Positions 44,236-57,496 of a stretch of DNA of 64,000 bases are shown piece by piece. The notes beneath the pieces are model-generated. The model saw nothing but the letters and a program-made list of their open reading frames with translations, did not search any database and was not told the DNA's origin. This DNA comes from Bolinopsis microptera. Lineage: Eukaryota; Ctenophora; Tentaculata; Lobata; Bolinopsidae. Position numbers and translations under genes: made by a program. The stretch lies in assembly GCF_026151205.1 (NCBI RefSeq), contig NC_087074.1, positions 11,069,226-11,133,225 on the forward strand, given 5' to 3'. Position 1 is the first letter of the stretch. The number at the start of each line of letters is the position of its first letter.

Positions 44236-45166
44236 TATACCTGTACTGTTAGTGTTGTGTTAGTACTGGAATGCTAGTTTTAACACTATGTTACACTCAA
44301 ATATCTGGACCAGGTTAGTACAGGAATGACTCGTATGGCTGGTGACAATTTACAATGTCGCTGGTACAAAGTTAAAAGTTTGACAAGTGCAACTAGTTAT
44401 AAGTTAACTACAGCAGGGTTCAGTTTGTTAAGAGGACCTCCAGAGCTACAGATCTAAATCTTGGCTCTGTTCCATCCCCCAATACTAAGCAAAGGAAATA
44501 TCACAGCTCATAGCTTGCATTCTTAACTTGGTGTGTGTCCACAGATGAGAGCTCTTTACAGTCAGACCTGATTAATCACTTTGGTTTCATAAAAACGATT
44601 GGTAAAACAGGAGTTTAGACAGAACATTTAGTAATTTAGATAACTTACTAGTCAAGTGATCCATGGACTAAACCTCTAAAACCTTATCAAATTGAATTGG
44701 AAAGTGAAAGTTCGAACGAACTTTAATGATTCGAATTGTGAAAATAAAATTAAATGATAAAATTAAGAAAGATACAAACATACATTTTGAAGCAATTTCG
44801 ATTACATTTAATTTAAAGTTATTCTTTAATTTTAATTCATTGATTATTGACATCATTGACGGCAATTTCGTAAAGTAATACTCATGATACCCCCTGTATC
44901 AATTTAATTCAATTATACAAATATTATTATGATTTATATATTAAACGTCAAATAATGTACTGGTTTTGAAATCAAATCAATTCAGAAAATGTCAGTCAAA
45001 ACCAAAATAAAACCCAACAAAGCAGGTCAACTTGAGGCGAATTTTACAAATTACCCCGAAAATGAGCGTGGGCCATGCATTTTATAAAACTTACACCTAG
45101 TAGTAAGTTCATATCTAGTCATAAGCAGTGTTCAGACTCAATAAAAATGGGAAAATACCTGATTTA

Positions 45167-45208
<42 letters not shown>

Positions 45209-46429
45209 GGGAGCAGTCCAACAGAACAAGTGAGACATGCAGTTCAGAATGAGTATATTATGGTAAGTGTGAAGATCCGTAATGAGGTTTGGAGTATTGA
45301 GTTTCTGTCACATATTTGAGGAATTTGTGTACCAGCATTTCGGTCAGTTCCGCGGAACTGGATACCAGAAATATTACAACCCTCCAGCAATCTGCTGACC
45401 TTATTACTGATGAGGTCACGTGGCAGGGTATTTGTCACGTGGCAGGGTATCTGCCAATGTGACTTATCAAACATATCATTAAACACTACAACAAGCTCCC
45501 ATAGAAAACGAAACCCAACCCAACTGAAAGGCTTTAAACCAAGTTATTAAAAACGAAATATTCAAACTATTCTTTAAAAACTCCCAGCCTGGTATCAAGT
45601 GGCTAATTTCCTAATTAAAATAGTACGACGTCACAACCACCGGAAGAACGTTACAACGGAAAGGAAACTCATTAACAATGATCGTAAGGGTGTAGATACC
45701 GCGTGATCGTACAATCGGGAGGGGGGGGGGGTGTTGCAGTGCCGGGGGCTAATCTTTTTGCACACGCTATAAGTCTACAACAAGCTCACTGATCTATTCT
45801 ATAAGATTAGCCAAATCTACCTGTTATGACTAACTAACTGATCTATCTGTTTAAATATTAAAGTTGTTGCAGCCCCTAGCCTCATTCCGATCCCCGTCGC
45901 ACAGTGACGCACAGTGACCGCACATTTCATAACCATGACGTCATACTATCTGACATTCTTGTGACACAGCCAGTCCTAATGACCTTACACACTATGAATA
46001 TATATATATATATTATATATATATATATACTATATAGAACATGTAATGTGTGATTTGGAGATTGATATGTAATGAATTATACTTGTCAGAAATGATCTGA
46101 AGGCTCAATCTTATCACGTGACTTATGACTAGCTCAGTGCTGATTTTATCATTTTTCTAGACTAATTCATTCAGTGTGTAGGCTTGTGATCTGTTCATTC
46201 ATAGAACATTTTAGACGACAACTTTTCATTAAACTTCCATTATCATATAACACTCATTGGCATTATAATATCATATAACTCATAATTGGCATTATCATAA
46301 AACTCTGATTTACTTGACTTGGTTTGATATAAATAATTTAAATACAGTCGAGAACACACCATATCTATTTACACTGGCTACGTATCACCGGAGAGAACAG
46401 CTCAGTTCTCTCCTGACACAGTTCGCGCC
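44236..46429. other. Intergenic with microsatellites
   Basis: An AC/CA dinucleotide run lies at about 45169-45205, a G run near 45720-45730, and a long AT microsatellite at about 45998-46036. A GTCACGTGGCAGGGTAT-type segment is duplicated near 45415-45450. No gene is supported. Confidence 0.6.
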
Positions 46430-49400
46430 TCACCGCTGGTTCATGAACTGATAATGAGTTTTAAGTTCAGTGTGTCTCTCCCGGGTCTTAATCCTCTTCA
46501 AACACTCCTCAAACCTCACAATGTACTCATCTAAACTAGGGATATTGTCACAGTCTGTGATATTGAGCAGGTTTTTAAACATTTCCCCGAACAGGTCCTG
46601 GTCAACACGTCTGTGGGGGCTCTTGGTGGGTAGCCACATTCCCGAGTGCTTGTCGTAGTAGACTTTCATGTACTCGCTGTGTATCATGAGGTGTATGCAT
46701 GATAACATACCGTAGTAATCAACCTGCAATTTATTTGTTGTGAAGATATAAATACAGCGTAACTCTTTAAGTTCAGGAGAAAATTATTATTCTCTAACAA
46801 CCGACCAACACCGGACTAATTTATTACGAGGCCTGTTAACAGAACTCCACTTTTGGCATTATTTTACAGATCATAAACAATAAACATGGCGTCATTAGCC
46901 AACCCCGGACGAATGCAAATATCATAAATTTTAAATGATCTAGAACATCTAAAACAATAATATGACCTGGAACAGTTAGAACGTTAAGATGATCAAGAAC
47001 ATTCTAAACACGTCATTACCTGGTATGTCCAAGGTCGATTGGTCTGCATTTCCACACATTCAAACATCTCTGTTCTCGACCTCACATTAAACTTAGAATC
47101 TGGTGGTAATATCCTCATATCAATCGACCGACCAAAGTCCACAAAAACAATACTTTTCGTCATCTTCATGGACATGGATTGCATGGTGTTCTCCGCATCC
47201 TTAAGGAGTAAGTTATCCGGTTTGATATCCCCATGAATGATTTCAGCACGATGAATAGCACTGACACACCTCAGAATGTCCAGCGTGTAAGTACAGATAA
47301 CAGTGTTAGATACTGTCCTCCTATTGGCTGTGTAGTGGTTCATCATATCCAGCAAGGAGCCCTCGTTAAACAAACTCGTCATCAGCACAGAGGAGTTGTT
47401 AAACACGTGGACAGCATGTGAGGGTAGGATCATATCCCTTACATGGTAGGAAGTATCATCCTCCTTCATCCGCTCCAGTAGCTCACTCAGGATATAAAAC
47501 TCCCAGGGACAGGGAGGTGACTGTATTTTAAATGCTCGCGGTTCAGAACACCCCGTATTCTCGTCCACACAATCACCAGAGTAGACCTTCGCAAACGCTC
47601 CCTCGCCAATCAGAGTGATGTTCTTAACACGCAGCGCGCCGAGAGTGATCTCCCGCCTGGGCACTAGATCAAAGTCGTGTTGGTTGAAACTAGGCCTGTA
47701 GAAGAGCGGGGGATCCAACGACTGGACTATTCGTTCTATCATGGTCTGACTATAGGGGTCAGTAACAGGCTCAGTAGGCAGGAGAGAGGTGCGGGGGACT
47801 CTAGTTAGTAGAGTACAGTCTAGTGGCACATCTCTGTTAGTTTTATCTGGGTATAAGAAGTAGTGCTCCTCTTCCTCTACTTCTGGTATCTGGGTTGTTG
47901 TTATTTTAGGGGACTATTGTCTTATTGTAGAGTATCATCATTCTGGTTCATTCATTGTATTCTATAAAATTCAGGATATTCAATATTGATGAGACCAACT
48001 AATAATCGTTATCATGATGAATGTGTCAGGAAGACGTGAGCTCTAATGACTAATACCTAACTAAAACCACACATATTGCTAATATCTTCCCACATACCTG
48101 CTCGACAGGGAAACTAATCTCCTCTTTTCTCAGGGGGGACCTCTGTGTAGGAATAGTCGCTGTAGCTTCAATACTTCGTCTTGTTCCCTCCAATAAGTTT
48201 TTATGATCCATGAATAAGGTCTGAAATGTTATTAAATGGTTCCAGGGAGGAAGTCAAATGTTTGAATCGAATTTATTTGTATACTTAAGTTACAGTTTAA
48301 GACGAAGCTGCAAGAAAATGGTAAGGAGGGTCAAATGTAAAAAAGAGCGAACCTTTTCATAACAATCACTTTTAGCAGTCTGCTCTGCTTTCTCTACTTC
48401 GGTAGTAGACAACGCATTAGACGTTTTGTTTGAATCCAGGGATGTACAGTGGGACTCTCCACTCTTCTCCAGTATCGGGGTTAAATGAATCTTATTCTCT
48501 TCGAACTCCTCCTGACTGAAGGGAACCACCATCGGCTGTTTATCAGTCAGACTGACATCTGGAGCTGGTTCTGAATCAGAGAATATGGTGAAGGTTGAGG
48601 GGGCTTTAGGTGGCGCCTCATTCTCCAGCTCGGTTTCCTTGAGTGATTCCTCTGGAACAGTGTAACTGTCTGACGACAATGGAGCAAAAGAAACTTTATT
48701 TTGAGCTGGGATTCGTTCTTCAGAATGCTTTATACTGCTTGGAGAGTTTTCGTCAGCCTCAGAAATTGTCGTGCAGTCGTTCAGGATGTTCATCACTTGT
48801 TTTTGTATGAGCTGAGTATCGGTGCTTTTTAGTTTGACTCCCATCTTCTCTACAGTACATGGAACATAGGAGTTGTTGGTAGAGTTATTGCACGGAGTTA
48901 GGTGAACTCTTTTCAGAGAATACGATTCCTCCACCGACTTTTCAGGAGTTTTCTTGAAGATTTTAAAAGCATCAGATGGCCTACCATCGAAGTTGTTGAT
49001 ATCGTCAAGACCAAAGTTGTCTCCAAATAACATATCGTCTTGGTCTTTAACAGGTGTTGCCTTGCCACTATCACTGAAAATTTCGAATAACGGTTTATCA
49101 TTAGGTTCAGGAGGACTTTTCAGCTTGAGTTTCTTCTTTGAGAAAGCACCTTTAATTATTTCAGGCTCCTTAGGAGGCCCATCAACCCTACCCTCGCGCA
49201 CTACCGTGTCTTCGTAAATAGCAAAATGGGACTTAGCTTCAGGTAAACCTATGCTAGTTTGGAGACCTTTAAATGTAAAGTCAGAAGGACCATCATTGCC
49301 GAACAACTCTCCATCTCTTAACTCACATTGGGACGCATCGTCTTTGTTATCAGGATCATCAAGAGATGACTCACATTTCCTTGAGGCTAGCCTCAAACTG

Positions 49401-50851
49401 TCCTCTACAGGTTTCTTGAAGTCTGATGTGAAGAGAGAAGAGTCACTTCTGGCAGATAAGTTTAATGAGGATCTCTGTTTCAGCTGAAGCGCATCACCAA
49501 AGTTGGGTGCCATGACTGAGTCTTTGTTTTCTGGTTCTTTGCAAATGTTTTTCTTCGTAGACGACATTATTGTATTTTCAATATTGAATTCAGTAATATT
49601 TGAACCAAATTTAGAAGTGGAAAGGCACGATTTTAATGGTTTCGAACCAAAACTGTCTTCAAATGACTCGGAAACAGAGCGCTTACATTTTTTGCCGTCA
49701 TTTGATTCACTATCTGAATCTAATGATCTCTTTGGAGAGTTGGTTGAAGAGTTTAAAGAGTTGTTCCTAGCATTAAATCTCCTTTGTGCTTCTATTTCCT
49801 CAAATGACCACACTTGGCCACTGAGAGGATAAACTTTGCTCTTGTGATAGCCGACTGTGCTCACAAGATTAGAACTACCTTTCAGAACGGGAACTTTCGA
49901 ACTTGAAGGAGCTGTTTCAGCTGAAGTCGCTACTTTCTTGGCCTTCAGTGCAGTTGAGTTCTTCTCAAACTTTTGCTTGTCCTGATTAGATCCGCTGCTC
50001 TCCTCGAATATGGAGAAGGGTTTTCCAATTGGTACAGTACTTTCAGTTTCTGCTATCACGTTTTTCCAGCGCTGTTTCTTCGGCTGAGCATTCTCCTTGC
50101 ACCTAGTCCTTGTTTCGAGAGGATTTGTAGACATGGACGGGAGAGAAGAAGGTTGGGAATTTTTGTCTGTAAAGATAGAAAACTGAGTTTTAGCCGAGCT
50201 GCTTCTACTGGAAGGCCCAGGTAGTTGGTTCTGTGAATAGTCTTTAAATATTTCCTCGCCAGGTTTTCTCAAATCTTCAATGTTTTCCATCATGTTCTCT
50301 GTGTTAGAAGAGTCCATGGCATGAAGTATTTGTATCTTCATTCCTCGAAATGTTGATGTGTTTTTGAATATTTTAATAGCTTTCTCACAGATCTTCAAAG
50401 CTTTGTCGTATCGCTGTTTGTAAATCCAACAAGTTATCCAATTCGTCCAAAACTTGCTGAACGTGGTAACAAGGTTGTGATAGAAGCAGTAAGCGTACAC
50501 ATCAGTAGCATGAACGGAGTGATTGGCTAGGTCTAGAAATATGCGAAGCAGCCTCGGATCTTGCTTGTACTTCTCGTCCTCCTGAAACCTCTTGATAAGT
50601 CTGAATTGGAGGGTCCCAACATTGCTGAGATAGTCTCCCTCCGGGAATGCATCCTCCATGTACCTCACATATTTCACCCACACTTCCATTTCATCTTCTC
50701 CCTCGTAATCCTTTATCTCACGCTCAAATGCTCCCTGCTTTTCTTGGATCTGAGCCAACATGGGCGTTCCTTTGGGTGTTGTATTAATGTGGGATATGTT
50801 CCTGCCCTCCCGCTTAGGTTTTATATTTTCCTTACACTGTTCCCACTCCAT
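46430..50851 (-). CDS. BUB1: BUB1/BUBR1 (MadBub) spindle checkpoint kinase
   Basis: Four exons, 50851-48353, 48220-48098, 47889-47020 and 46723-46430, join in phase to 1261 residues. The order is a KEN box (7-9, in CKENIKP); the Mad3/BUB1 TPR domain (about 35-190); a second KEN box (252-254, CKENAQP); a GLEBS-like BUB3-binding motif (about 333-358, VYPLSGQVWSFEEIEAQRRF); a long disordered region with F-x-[IV]-[FY]-x-[DE] motifs at 224, 279, 543, 589 and 754; LTPILE at 790-795, like the PP2A-B56-binding motif of BUBR1; and a C-terminal kinase. Kinase residues are complete: GEGAFAKV (969-976), Lys995, HGDIKPDN (1093-1100) and DFG (1125-1127). So KEN and B56 features of BUBR1 coexist with an intact BUB1-type kinase, as in an unduplicated MadBub. 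Exon 1 ends in an unusual GTTCGC donor. Confidence 0.93.
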
Positions 50852-51760
50852 TCCCTAAAATTGTGGTAGGTTAAAAAGGTTTTATAAGATATTATATAAC
50901 ATGGGTTACTCTTTGCAAAACTTCATATTAATCTATCCTAATTATACTGTAATGACTAATGACTAATAATCTATGAACATAATTTCATCATTTTATTCCA
51001 AAGACAATACAAGAATACGAAGTAATTATCATCAAATAAATTCAATTAGAATTGTCATATTAATTCATATTAAATTATAGTAATAAATATACTTTAAATA
51101 TTAGATTTCATTCTGAAGTTCGTGTAATGTGTTTTGTCAAACATTGTATCTTTATCCACTATGAATGTATAAATAGTATCATGAAATTCAGTCTTAAAAA
51201 TTCCAAGCCCTTGTTCAGAAAAACTTATTCTGATAAAATGTGATTAAAACTCCATATTATAGACGACAAACCGGCGATGTAACATAATAACTTATTATTA
51301 GAAAATCAAGGTCATTATTCACGAGAAATAGAAAGTAGTCATCCCCAAGAAATTGCATGTATTAAGCAACATTAAAACTTCCCAGGTTCTATCAAAAATT
51401 ACACTTCTTGTACTAAACATTTCATTTGCTAAAAACATGTTAAAAAGGTAAAATTAATTATAAATAATTTAAAAATGAAGCAATTCAAGAGTTAAAAACT
51501 CATTTGGACTGATGAGCTAAGCTGGATGCAGCTAGTATTACAAATTAATATCCGAAAACTGTATTTGAACAGTTAGTATCAATAAATAACGTTTCATGAA
51601 ACTCAGTCATGTATGCATAATCGATGGATGAACCAAGTGTCATGGATAAAAATAACCTACAAATATTCTACTGGCTGATAATGACCTCATGGAATTTGTT
51701 ACCGGAGAGTAAACAAAAATAATGAACTGATATCAACCAACAAGCTCGTACATCTGTACT
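50852..51760. other. Spacer between MCM2 3' end and MadBub 5' end
   Basis: AT-rich DNA holding the presumed MCM2 3' UTR and the MadBub promoter. No coding or RNA feature seen. No canonical E2F or CHR site was recognised by eye. Confidence 0.5.
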
Positions 51761-54700
51761 TTACATGGTTAGGAGAATGGTTTTGTTTTTCTTATCATGC
51801 ACGAATCTGTTAGCCAAGAAGATATCACTCTCATAGAATGGCTGAAGGTTGTGAATGTTGATCTGCCTGGCCTTGTCCTCCAGTTCCTCTGCTGAAATAT
51901 CCACAGTCTGTATGTCCCCACCATGTCTGGAACGAGAATATACCATCTGATCCTTGGCAAGCTGCTTCAAGATGAATAGCAGCAGCTCGTTGTTATCTTT
52001 CTTGTAGGACAGGTACTTGGAGAAGGTGTGTTTCATGTTCTTCATCACGGAGAACTTCTGAGTGTCAATGAAGCTCTCCAACATGATTCTAACGGCTATG
52101 TTAATATCATCCTCTCGAACATACTCCCTCAGGTGCACCTTAGCATGTGCTTCAGAGAGTCGTATCATGCTCTCTATGTGCCTTACTGTGATGGGAATGG
52201 AGCCGGTAGCCATACTCTCTCTTCTCAACTCAGCGTACAAAGAAGCTATCTTATCCTGGTCAACATAATGCAGCTTCGGCTTTATTTTCGTTCTTGCATA
52301 CATGATGTATTTCTTGAGGAGGCCCTGTTTGACCCCATCATTTTGAGGCTCCGTGTCACTGGGGTCTGGGTTCATCATGTTGGCGGGATGATGTCTGACG
52401 TGGGATCCGGTAACAAACCTTGCCATCTTCTCGTCGATGACTGGATCAACTGTATCTCTTACAACACATAACACATCAAACCTTGACAATATAGGCTCAG
52501 TTAGGTCCACATTTTCTGCGAAGGTAAGCGACGGATCGTATCTACCTCCGATGGGATTTGAAGCTGCTATAATAGCACACCGGGCCTGTAGTTGAGCAAC
52601 AATACCGGCTTTGGAGATGGAAATGGTTTGCTGTTCCATAGCTTCGTGGATGGAAGTTCTATCAGAATCGTTCATCTTATCAAACTCATCAATCAAACAA
52701 ACTCCGTTATCAGCTAAAACAAGAGCTCCAGCCTCCAATGTCCACTCCCTGGTGACAGGATGCTTCTGAACGTAGGCAGTCAAACCGACAGCACTCGCAC
52801 CTTGACCTGTTGTAAACACAGGTCTGTGAGCCACTTTAGTTACGTATTTCAGGAACTGAGATTTAGCTGTGCCCGGATCTCCACACAGCAGGATATTGAT
52901 ATCTCCTCTGACTTTGTGCTTTTTACCGGGGTTCTTGGGGACGCCACTGAACAGAGACAATCCAATCGCACGTTTGATGTTGTCGTGTCCGTAAATGGAA
53001 GGAGCTATACTGTTGAATACTCGCTGACCAATGCTCTCATCCTTGCTCAGAGCTAGAATCTCCTTAATGTCGTCGTCATTCAAGTTATCAACCGCCTCTT
53101 TATCCTCCTTGACCACAACATAGTTAGCCTCTATAACGGTGCTGAATACTGGGAACCCGTTCATGGTGTTGAGTGACCCATCAAACGAGTTAGTGTAGAT
53201 CCCAGTGAGCTCTACCTCATCTCCTGGCTTACAAATGTCCACTAGATCTCCTAACAAAATAGCATCTTTCTGACGAGGTAGACGACCTGCAGCTATCTTC
53301 CCCGGACTCTCCTGGATGGAGATTCTCTGATAATTCTGGTATACCGTTTGCTCCATGTTAACCTCGAAAGGTCCATAAGACTGACACTCAGGGCAGGAAG
53401 TTGGTTTGACCTCTTTTCCTTGAGCCTGGACTAGAGGGCCGATAATGTTACCACACTTGGTACAGTCGAACTTGACGAGATTTAGTTGAGGAAGCACGCC
53501 GGTGTGACTTGTCACTACTCCTGAGGTCCTGATCAGTTGGTTGAGATGCAGCTGCCGGAGAGATCTTATCTCTTCAAGTAAGGGTAACTCTGATATTCGC
53601 ACATGAATTTGAGTGGCAATCCTGTCATAATTTGGGAACAGGGACAGGACTACTTCTTTTGCGGCTTCGTCGAAAATGGACAGCATTTCTTTTGGTGCCT
53701 CAGGGAGGAAGTAAGCAATGACAGATTGTTCAGCAGCTAAACCATTGTAGCTGACAATCAGACTTTGTTTGTTAGCTTCACACATTTGTCTCATCTTCTC
53801 ACGGTAAACTGATGCTCCCTTCTCATCCACATATGTACGCAGAAACTGCTTAAACCTGTTCTTTATTTCCAATCTAGGTCCAATCATAGAAACCCACTCT
53901 GAAATAGAATGTCCCTTGAGATCTTCAAGATTCTCAATAGCTTCAGGCATGTCATCCATAGGTTCATCTTCACCAGCCTGTTGAATGATACGTCTTCTTC
54001 TCCCTGGTCTAGCATCCTCGTCAGCTGCATCGAATAAGATCCCCCGTCGCATTCGACCATCTCCCCTGTCAGCCATTGCACGGTCTCTTTCTCTCATGTC
54101 ACTTTCTGCAGCTGCCCTGAAAATAATTAAGATATAATATATATATATATGATCAACAATATCTGTCATAACAGAACTGTCAGACAATTAACCAAATTAT
54201 CTCATGTCAATAATTTAGTACAGTGGAACACATGAACAAACGTCAAAAATGCACTTACAAACTCTTAATCATCAAATTGTAGGCATATTACATGTAATTC
54301 TGTTAGCTATTAGCCGCGAACACCCTCCCGTCTTAAAGTTAAAACTAATCATATAACACTTTTGAACTGAGAAAATAGCTAAGTTTTAAGTACCTGGCTC
54401 CAGGGCTCAATGTGGCATATTCCCCTCTATCTATGAGGTCCTCTTCGTAAGTATCCAGTTCAGGGATTGGCTGATAGTCCCTCTCCATATTGTCCCCGAA
54501 CAGATCTTCCCCTTCACCCTGCAAAGTAGTTGGCATCATGTAATGCAATGCTTAGTCAAAATTTCAAATCAAGATATCTCACAAAACGGTGGCTGGTATT
54601 AGCTGGTCAATTATTGTGAAAAAGTAGGGACCACATAAAATTGAAAATGGTTCCCCTTTGTCAACAAGATATAACATGCTAATAATTGTAGACAATTTTT

Positions 54701-55177
54701 TTTCCAGGGTTTGTTGTACATAAAAACGGTAACTGCTTAACAACCTCGGCCTAACATTTTAGATTAAATTAGGATTGCAAAATTACTATTGGTTTAAATA
54801 GTTTGAATTTGTTGTCACATTTAGGTTTTCCAAATAGCAAATTGCACCAATTACAAGTTCTGTGTTTTAATTCTTAATAGCAAAGTAAAATGAATTTGTT
54901 TACTGTTCTTGACAATTATATCGAGCATCAAGCATCTAATGGTGCATAATTAAATTGGCCTTCATGGTGAAACTGTAACATTAAAAATCATTCAACTTGA
55001 ATCAAAGCTTACCTCATCCTCTTCCTCCACATCTCGACCAAGAATGTTTGTTTCATCCTCAAACGCAGGCAAATTCTCAGATCGATTGGCTTCTGATCTG
55101 TCACGTGGCGGAGAGCTTGAGAACTCGATTATCCTCCGACGCCCTGGTGAACTTGCTGGATTGCTTGGTTCATCCAT
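51761..55177 (-). CDS. MCM2: DNA replication licensing factor MCM2
   Basis: Three exons, 55177-55013, 54518-54394 and 54116-51761, join in phase to 881 residues (human 904). MCM2 is one of six subunits of the MCM2-7 replicative helicase. The acidic N-terminal tail ([40 protein letters not shown]) carries the Cdc7-target-type SP/SS sites and the Y-x(n)-Y histone-binding segment. [19 protein letters not shown] leads into the OB domain with a C4 zinc finger (about C315, C318, C338, C341). The AAA+ core has Walker A GDPGTAKS (509-516), Walker B LIDEFD (571-576) and the SRFD arginine finger (641-644). The C-terminus has [20 protein letters not shown] and [13 protein letters not shown]. The start is ATG 55177 (MDEPSNPAS); an upstream in-frame Met gives an unlikely hydrophobic extension. 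Confidence 0.96.
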
Positions 55178-57036
55178 CTGCCCTACTGAATATGATGAGT
55201 TAAATAATGCAATTAGCAAGTCCAACTTGCTGGTTTTAATATTTCGTAATATTTACAAAGCCAAGTATATAAATTAGCATTAAGTCATATTGATCAGACT
55301 ACCTGTTCAGGAAATCCTTCTATTGCAGCTGGGTGGCACTGAGCGAGATAACACCTGCACCTCTGTAAGCCAAATTGCATGTTATATCTGTCATTCCATT
55401 ACCAATTATATTTATTTAACACATGCTCAGCAACCATCTTCACTCCCATCCCCAGCATCTAGTTTATTGATATCATTAACAGGAAAAGTTATCATACTGT
55501 TCTGTTTCAAGGCAACTTGAATTTATCGGTTTGATTAATAGATGGAGAGACAGAGGCAACATTCATACAATTGTGAAAATTATTCAGCTTGTCATTGAGG
55601 ATCTCATGAGCAAATTTAACTGTCATCTGTGGTGGTGTCATGGTGCAAAAGAATCTGATGTTGAAAAAAATCCACAACTGCCCCCAACTAGATCCGCAAT
55701 GCTCCAACTACCAGAGATGATCTGCCCAATGATCAGGAGGTACCTCTACATGCATTTTAGTGTACTGTAAACCACAGTGCTATACTAAACTTTTTTCAGA
55801 AAAAAAGGGAGCCCTTACTGAGCACCACCGGAATATGATGTTATCTTATTGAATCTGTACAAGTACTGTATTAATTAATATTAAATCATACTGGTCAAGA
55901 CAAAATGTTTTAAAATGTATATTATATACTAATGTCTTGTATATACATTACAAGACATTTGTATATATGTATACAAACGTCTTGTAATGTATAATGTATA
56001 TACTATACTGTAGTATAATATGTACATTTATAGCAACATTTATTTCCTAAATTAGTTAATTATATCCAGCTGTCTACTGCAACAATTCCCTAATCCACCC
56101 AAAACTGCATGTCGATTGTCGTTAGGGATTAGAAAAGTTAGCAGAACCACAACAACAAAAGATATAGTATATATAGGAACACAAAGAAAGTTAAACTGAA
56201 GGTGCATGAAAATGTCTAAAAAAGATCATCACTCTTAAGGAATTATAGTCGAGAGTGATATGCTATTAGCCAGTAATGATTCACCAGGTGTGGTAAGTAA
56301 AAATCATAAAACGATCCAATCGATAAAAATCAAACCAAGCAACTTAAAAGGCTTTGGTGTTTATAAATCAAGAGGCTTGCATATAATGAACATATTATAT
56401 TATAAGGCAAGTTTGGTTTTTAATGAAAAAAAAATCGATAAATATAACAATTCTGTACAGGACAGTAATATTGTACGGTCGTTGAAAATTCAATACAATG
56501 TATGCAATGTATTATAATATGTAGTATGTGTGCAGAAAGGTACCCATGCGATATTAAAGAACCTGCAACCTTCTGATCGCAAGTAATCAAAACCCAACCA
56601 CCATACCCCTTTTATTTATATGTATAGGTGACTTGATTATAAATCATGAAATTCATTAGCTTCAAGCCCATTTCACCGGGTCGTTTCACATATATACTTT
56701 TCACTTTTGTCAAAAATCGTAATTGAATTGCTGCGCGCGTCACAAGAACTTATATTTTGTATTTTCTTCCACGCAATGCCTTCCTTGTATGTTTATAACC
56801 TACCAAGACGTTGGACGACTTCGCCGCTTCGACGCGCCGCGCAAAATAGCATTCTTGCTTCGCATCGAAGACGAGATCGCTGCTTTGCTTTGCAAAGCAA
56901 CGATCTGGAAGGGTTGACACCGTCAATCAAACCAAGACGCGCGCCAAATTTTGGAGGACTTCGCCGCTTCGACGCGCCGTGCAAACTAGCATTCTTGCTT
57001 CGCATCATCGATCTCGATGGGTTGACATTGTCAACC
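55178..57036. other. MCM2 5' flank and repeat-rich DNA
   Basis: AT-rich DNA with no supported gene. A hairpin of imperfectly complementary arms centred near 55968 (ACATTACAAGAC ... GTCTTGTAATGT) spans about 55945-55990. Near 56815-57010 two copies of CTTCGCCGCTTCGACGCGCCG occur about 140 bp apart, with a reverse copy near 58041-58063, marking another dispersed repeat. Confidence 0.5.
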
Positions 57037-57120
57037 TTACTGGGCCGCGCTCAGCCTGTCATTCCGCCTAATCTCTATTCGTATTGTTTATGAACATAAT
57101 AGCCTGAGGTCCCCAGGTAA
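57037..57120 (+). mobile_element. MITE family 1, copy 2
   Basis: An 84-bp element from TTACTGGGCCGCGC to CCCCAGGTAA, flanked by TGTCAACC at 57029-57036 and 57121-57128. Confidence 0.88.
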
Positions 57121-57321
57121 TGTCAACCAAGCCAAATTGGACTCGTCGACGGTCTTCGAACAAATATATTACGAGTATTTCTCGTTAATACCTTGCTCAA
57201 ACCAGAGCTTATACGTTTTTGGTATATGAATATAAGCTGTAGGATTGTGGAAGTAAGCTCAAAGTTAAGTTGTATTACGTCGTGACCCCCAGGTTCGTTT
57301 CACTATTGTCCTGACGATACA

Positions 57322-57409
57322 TTACTGGGCCGCGCTCAGCCTGTCATTCCGCCAAATCTTTATTCGTTATTATTGTTAATGAACATAATAGCCTGGGGTC
57401 CTCAGGTAA
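57322..57409 (+). mobile_element. MITE family 1, copy 3
   Basis: An 88-bp element from TTACTGGGCCGCGC to CCTCAGGTAA, flanked by ACGATACA at 57314-57321 and 57410-57417. Confidence 0.88.
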
Positions 57410-57424
57410 ACGATACAGGGAAGC

Positions 57425-57496
57425 TTCACATAGCCATGTGTTTACGCGTACGGCGGTCGCGCACTACTGCAAGCGAGAGGGCTCTGGTTAGAGCAA
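57425..57496 (+). mobile_element. MITE family 2, copy with 9-bp target duplication
   Basis: A 72-bp element from TTCACATAGCC to GGTTAGAGCAA, flanked by CAGGGAAGC at 57416-57424 and 57497-57505. It is a shorter version of the 118-bp copy at 8647. A diverged reverse relative lies at about 58730-58855. It sits 15 bp from a family 1 copy. Confidence 0.85.

Noticed and set aside
47827-47829. GTG as a start for the BUB1 kinase part
   Set aside because: It is a valine codon inside an exon that continues upstream in frame to an acceptor after 47889, so it is not a start.
55531-55770. A 79-codon plus-strand frame 5' of MCM2
   Set aside because: No recognisable domain, no splice partners found, and similar-length frames are expected by chance in this DNA.
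56707-57093. Overlapping frames of 60-128 codons around 56.7-58.5 kb
   Set aside because: They cross the miniature transposons and family C repeats and encode only translated repeat sequence.
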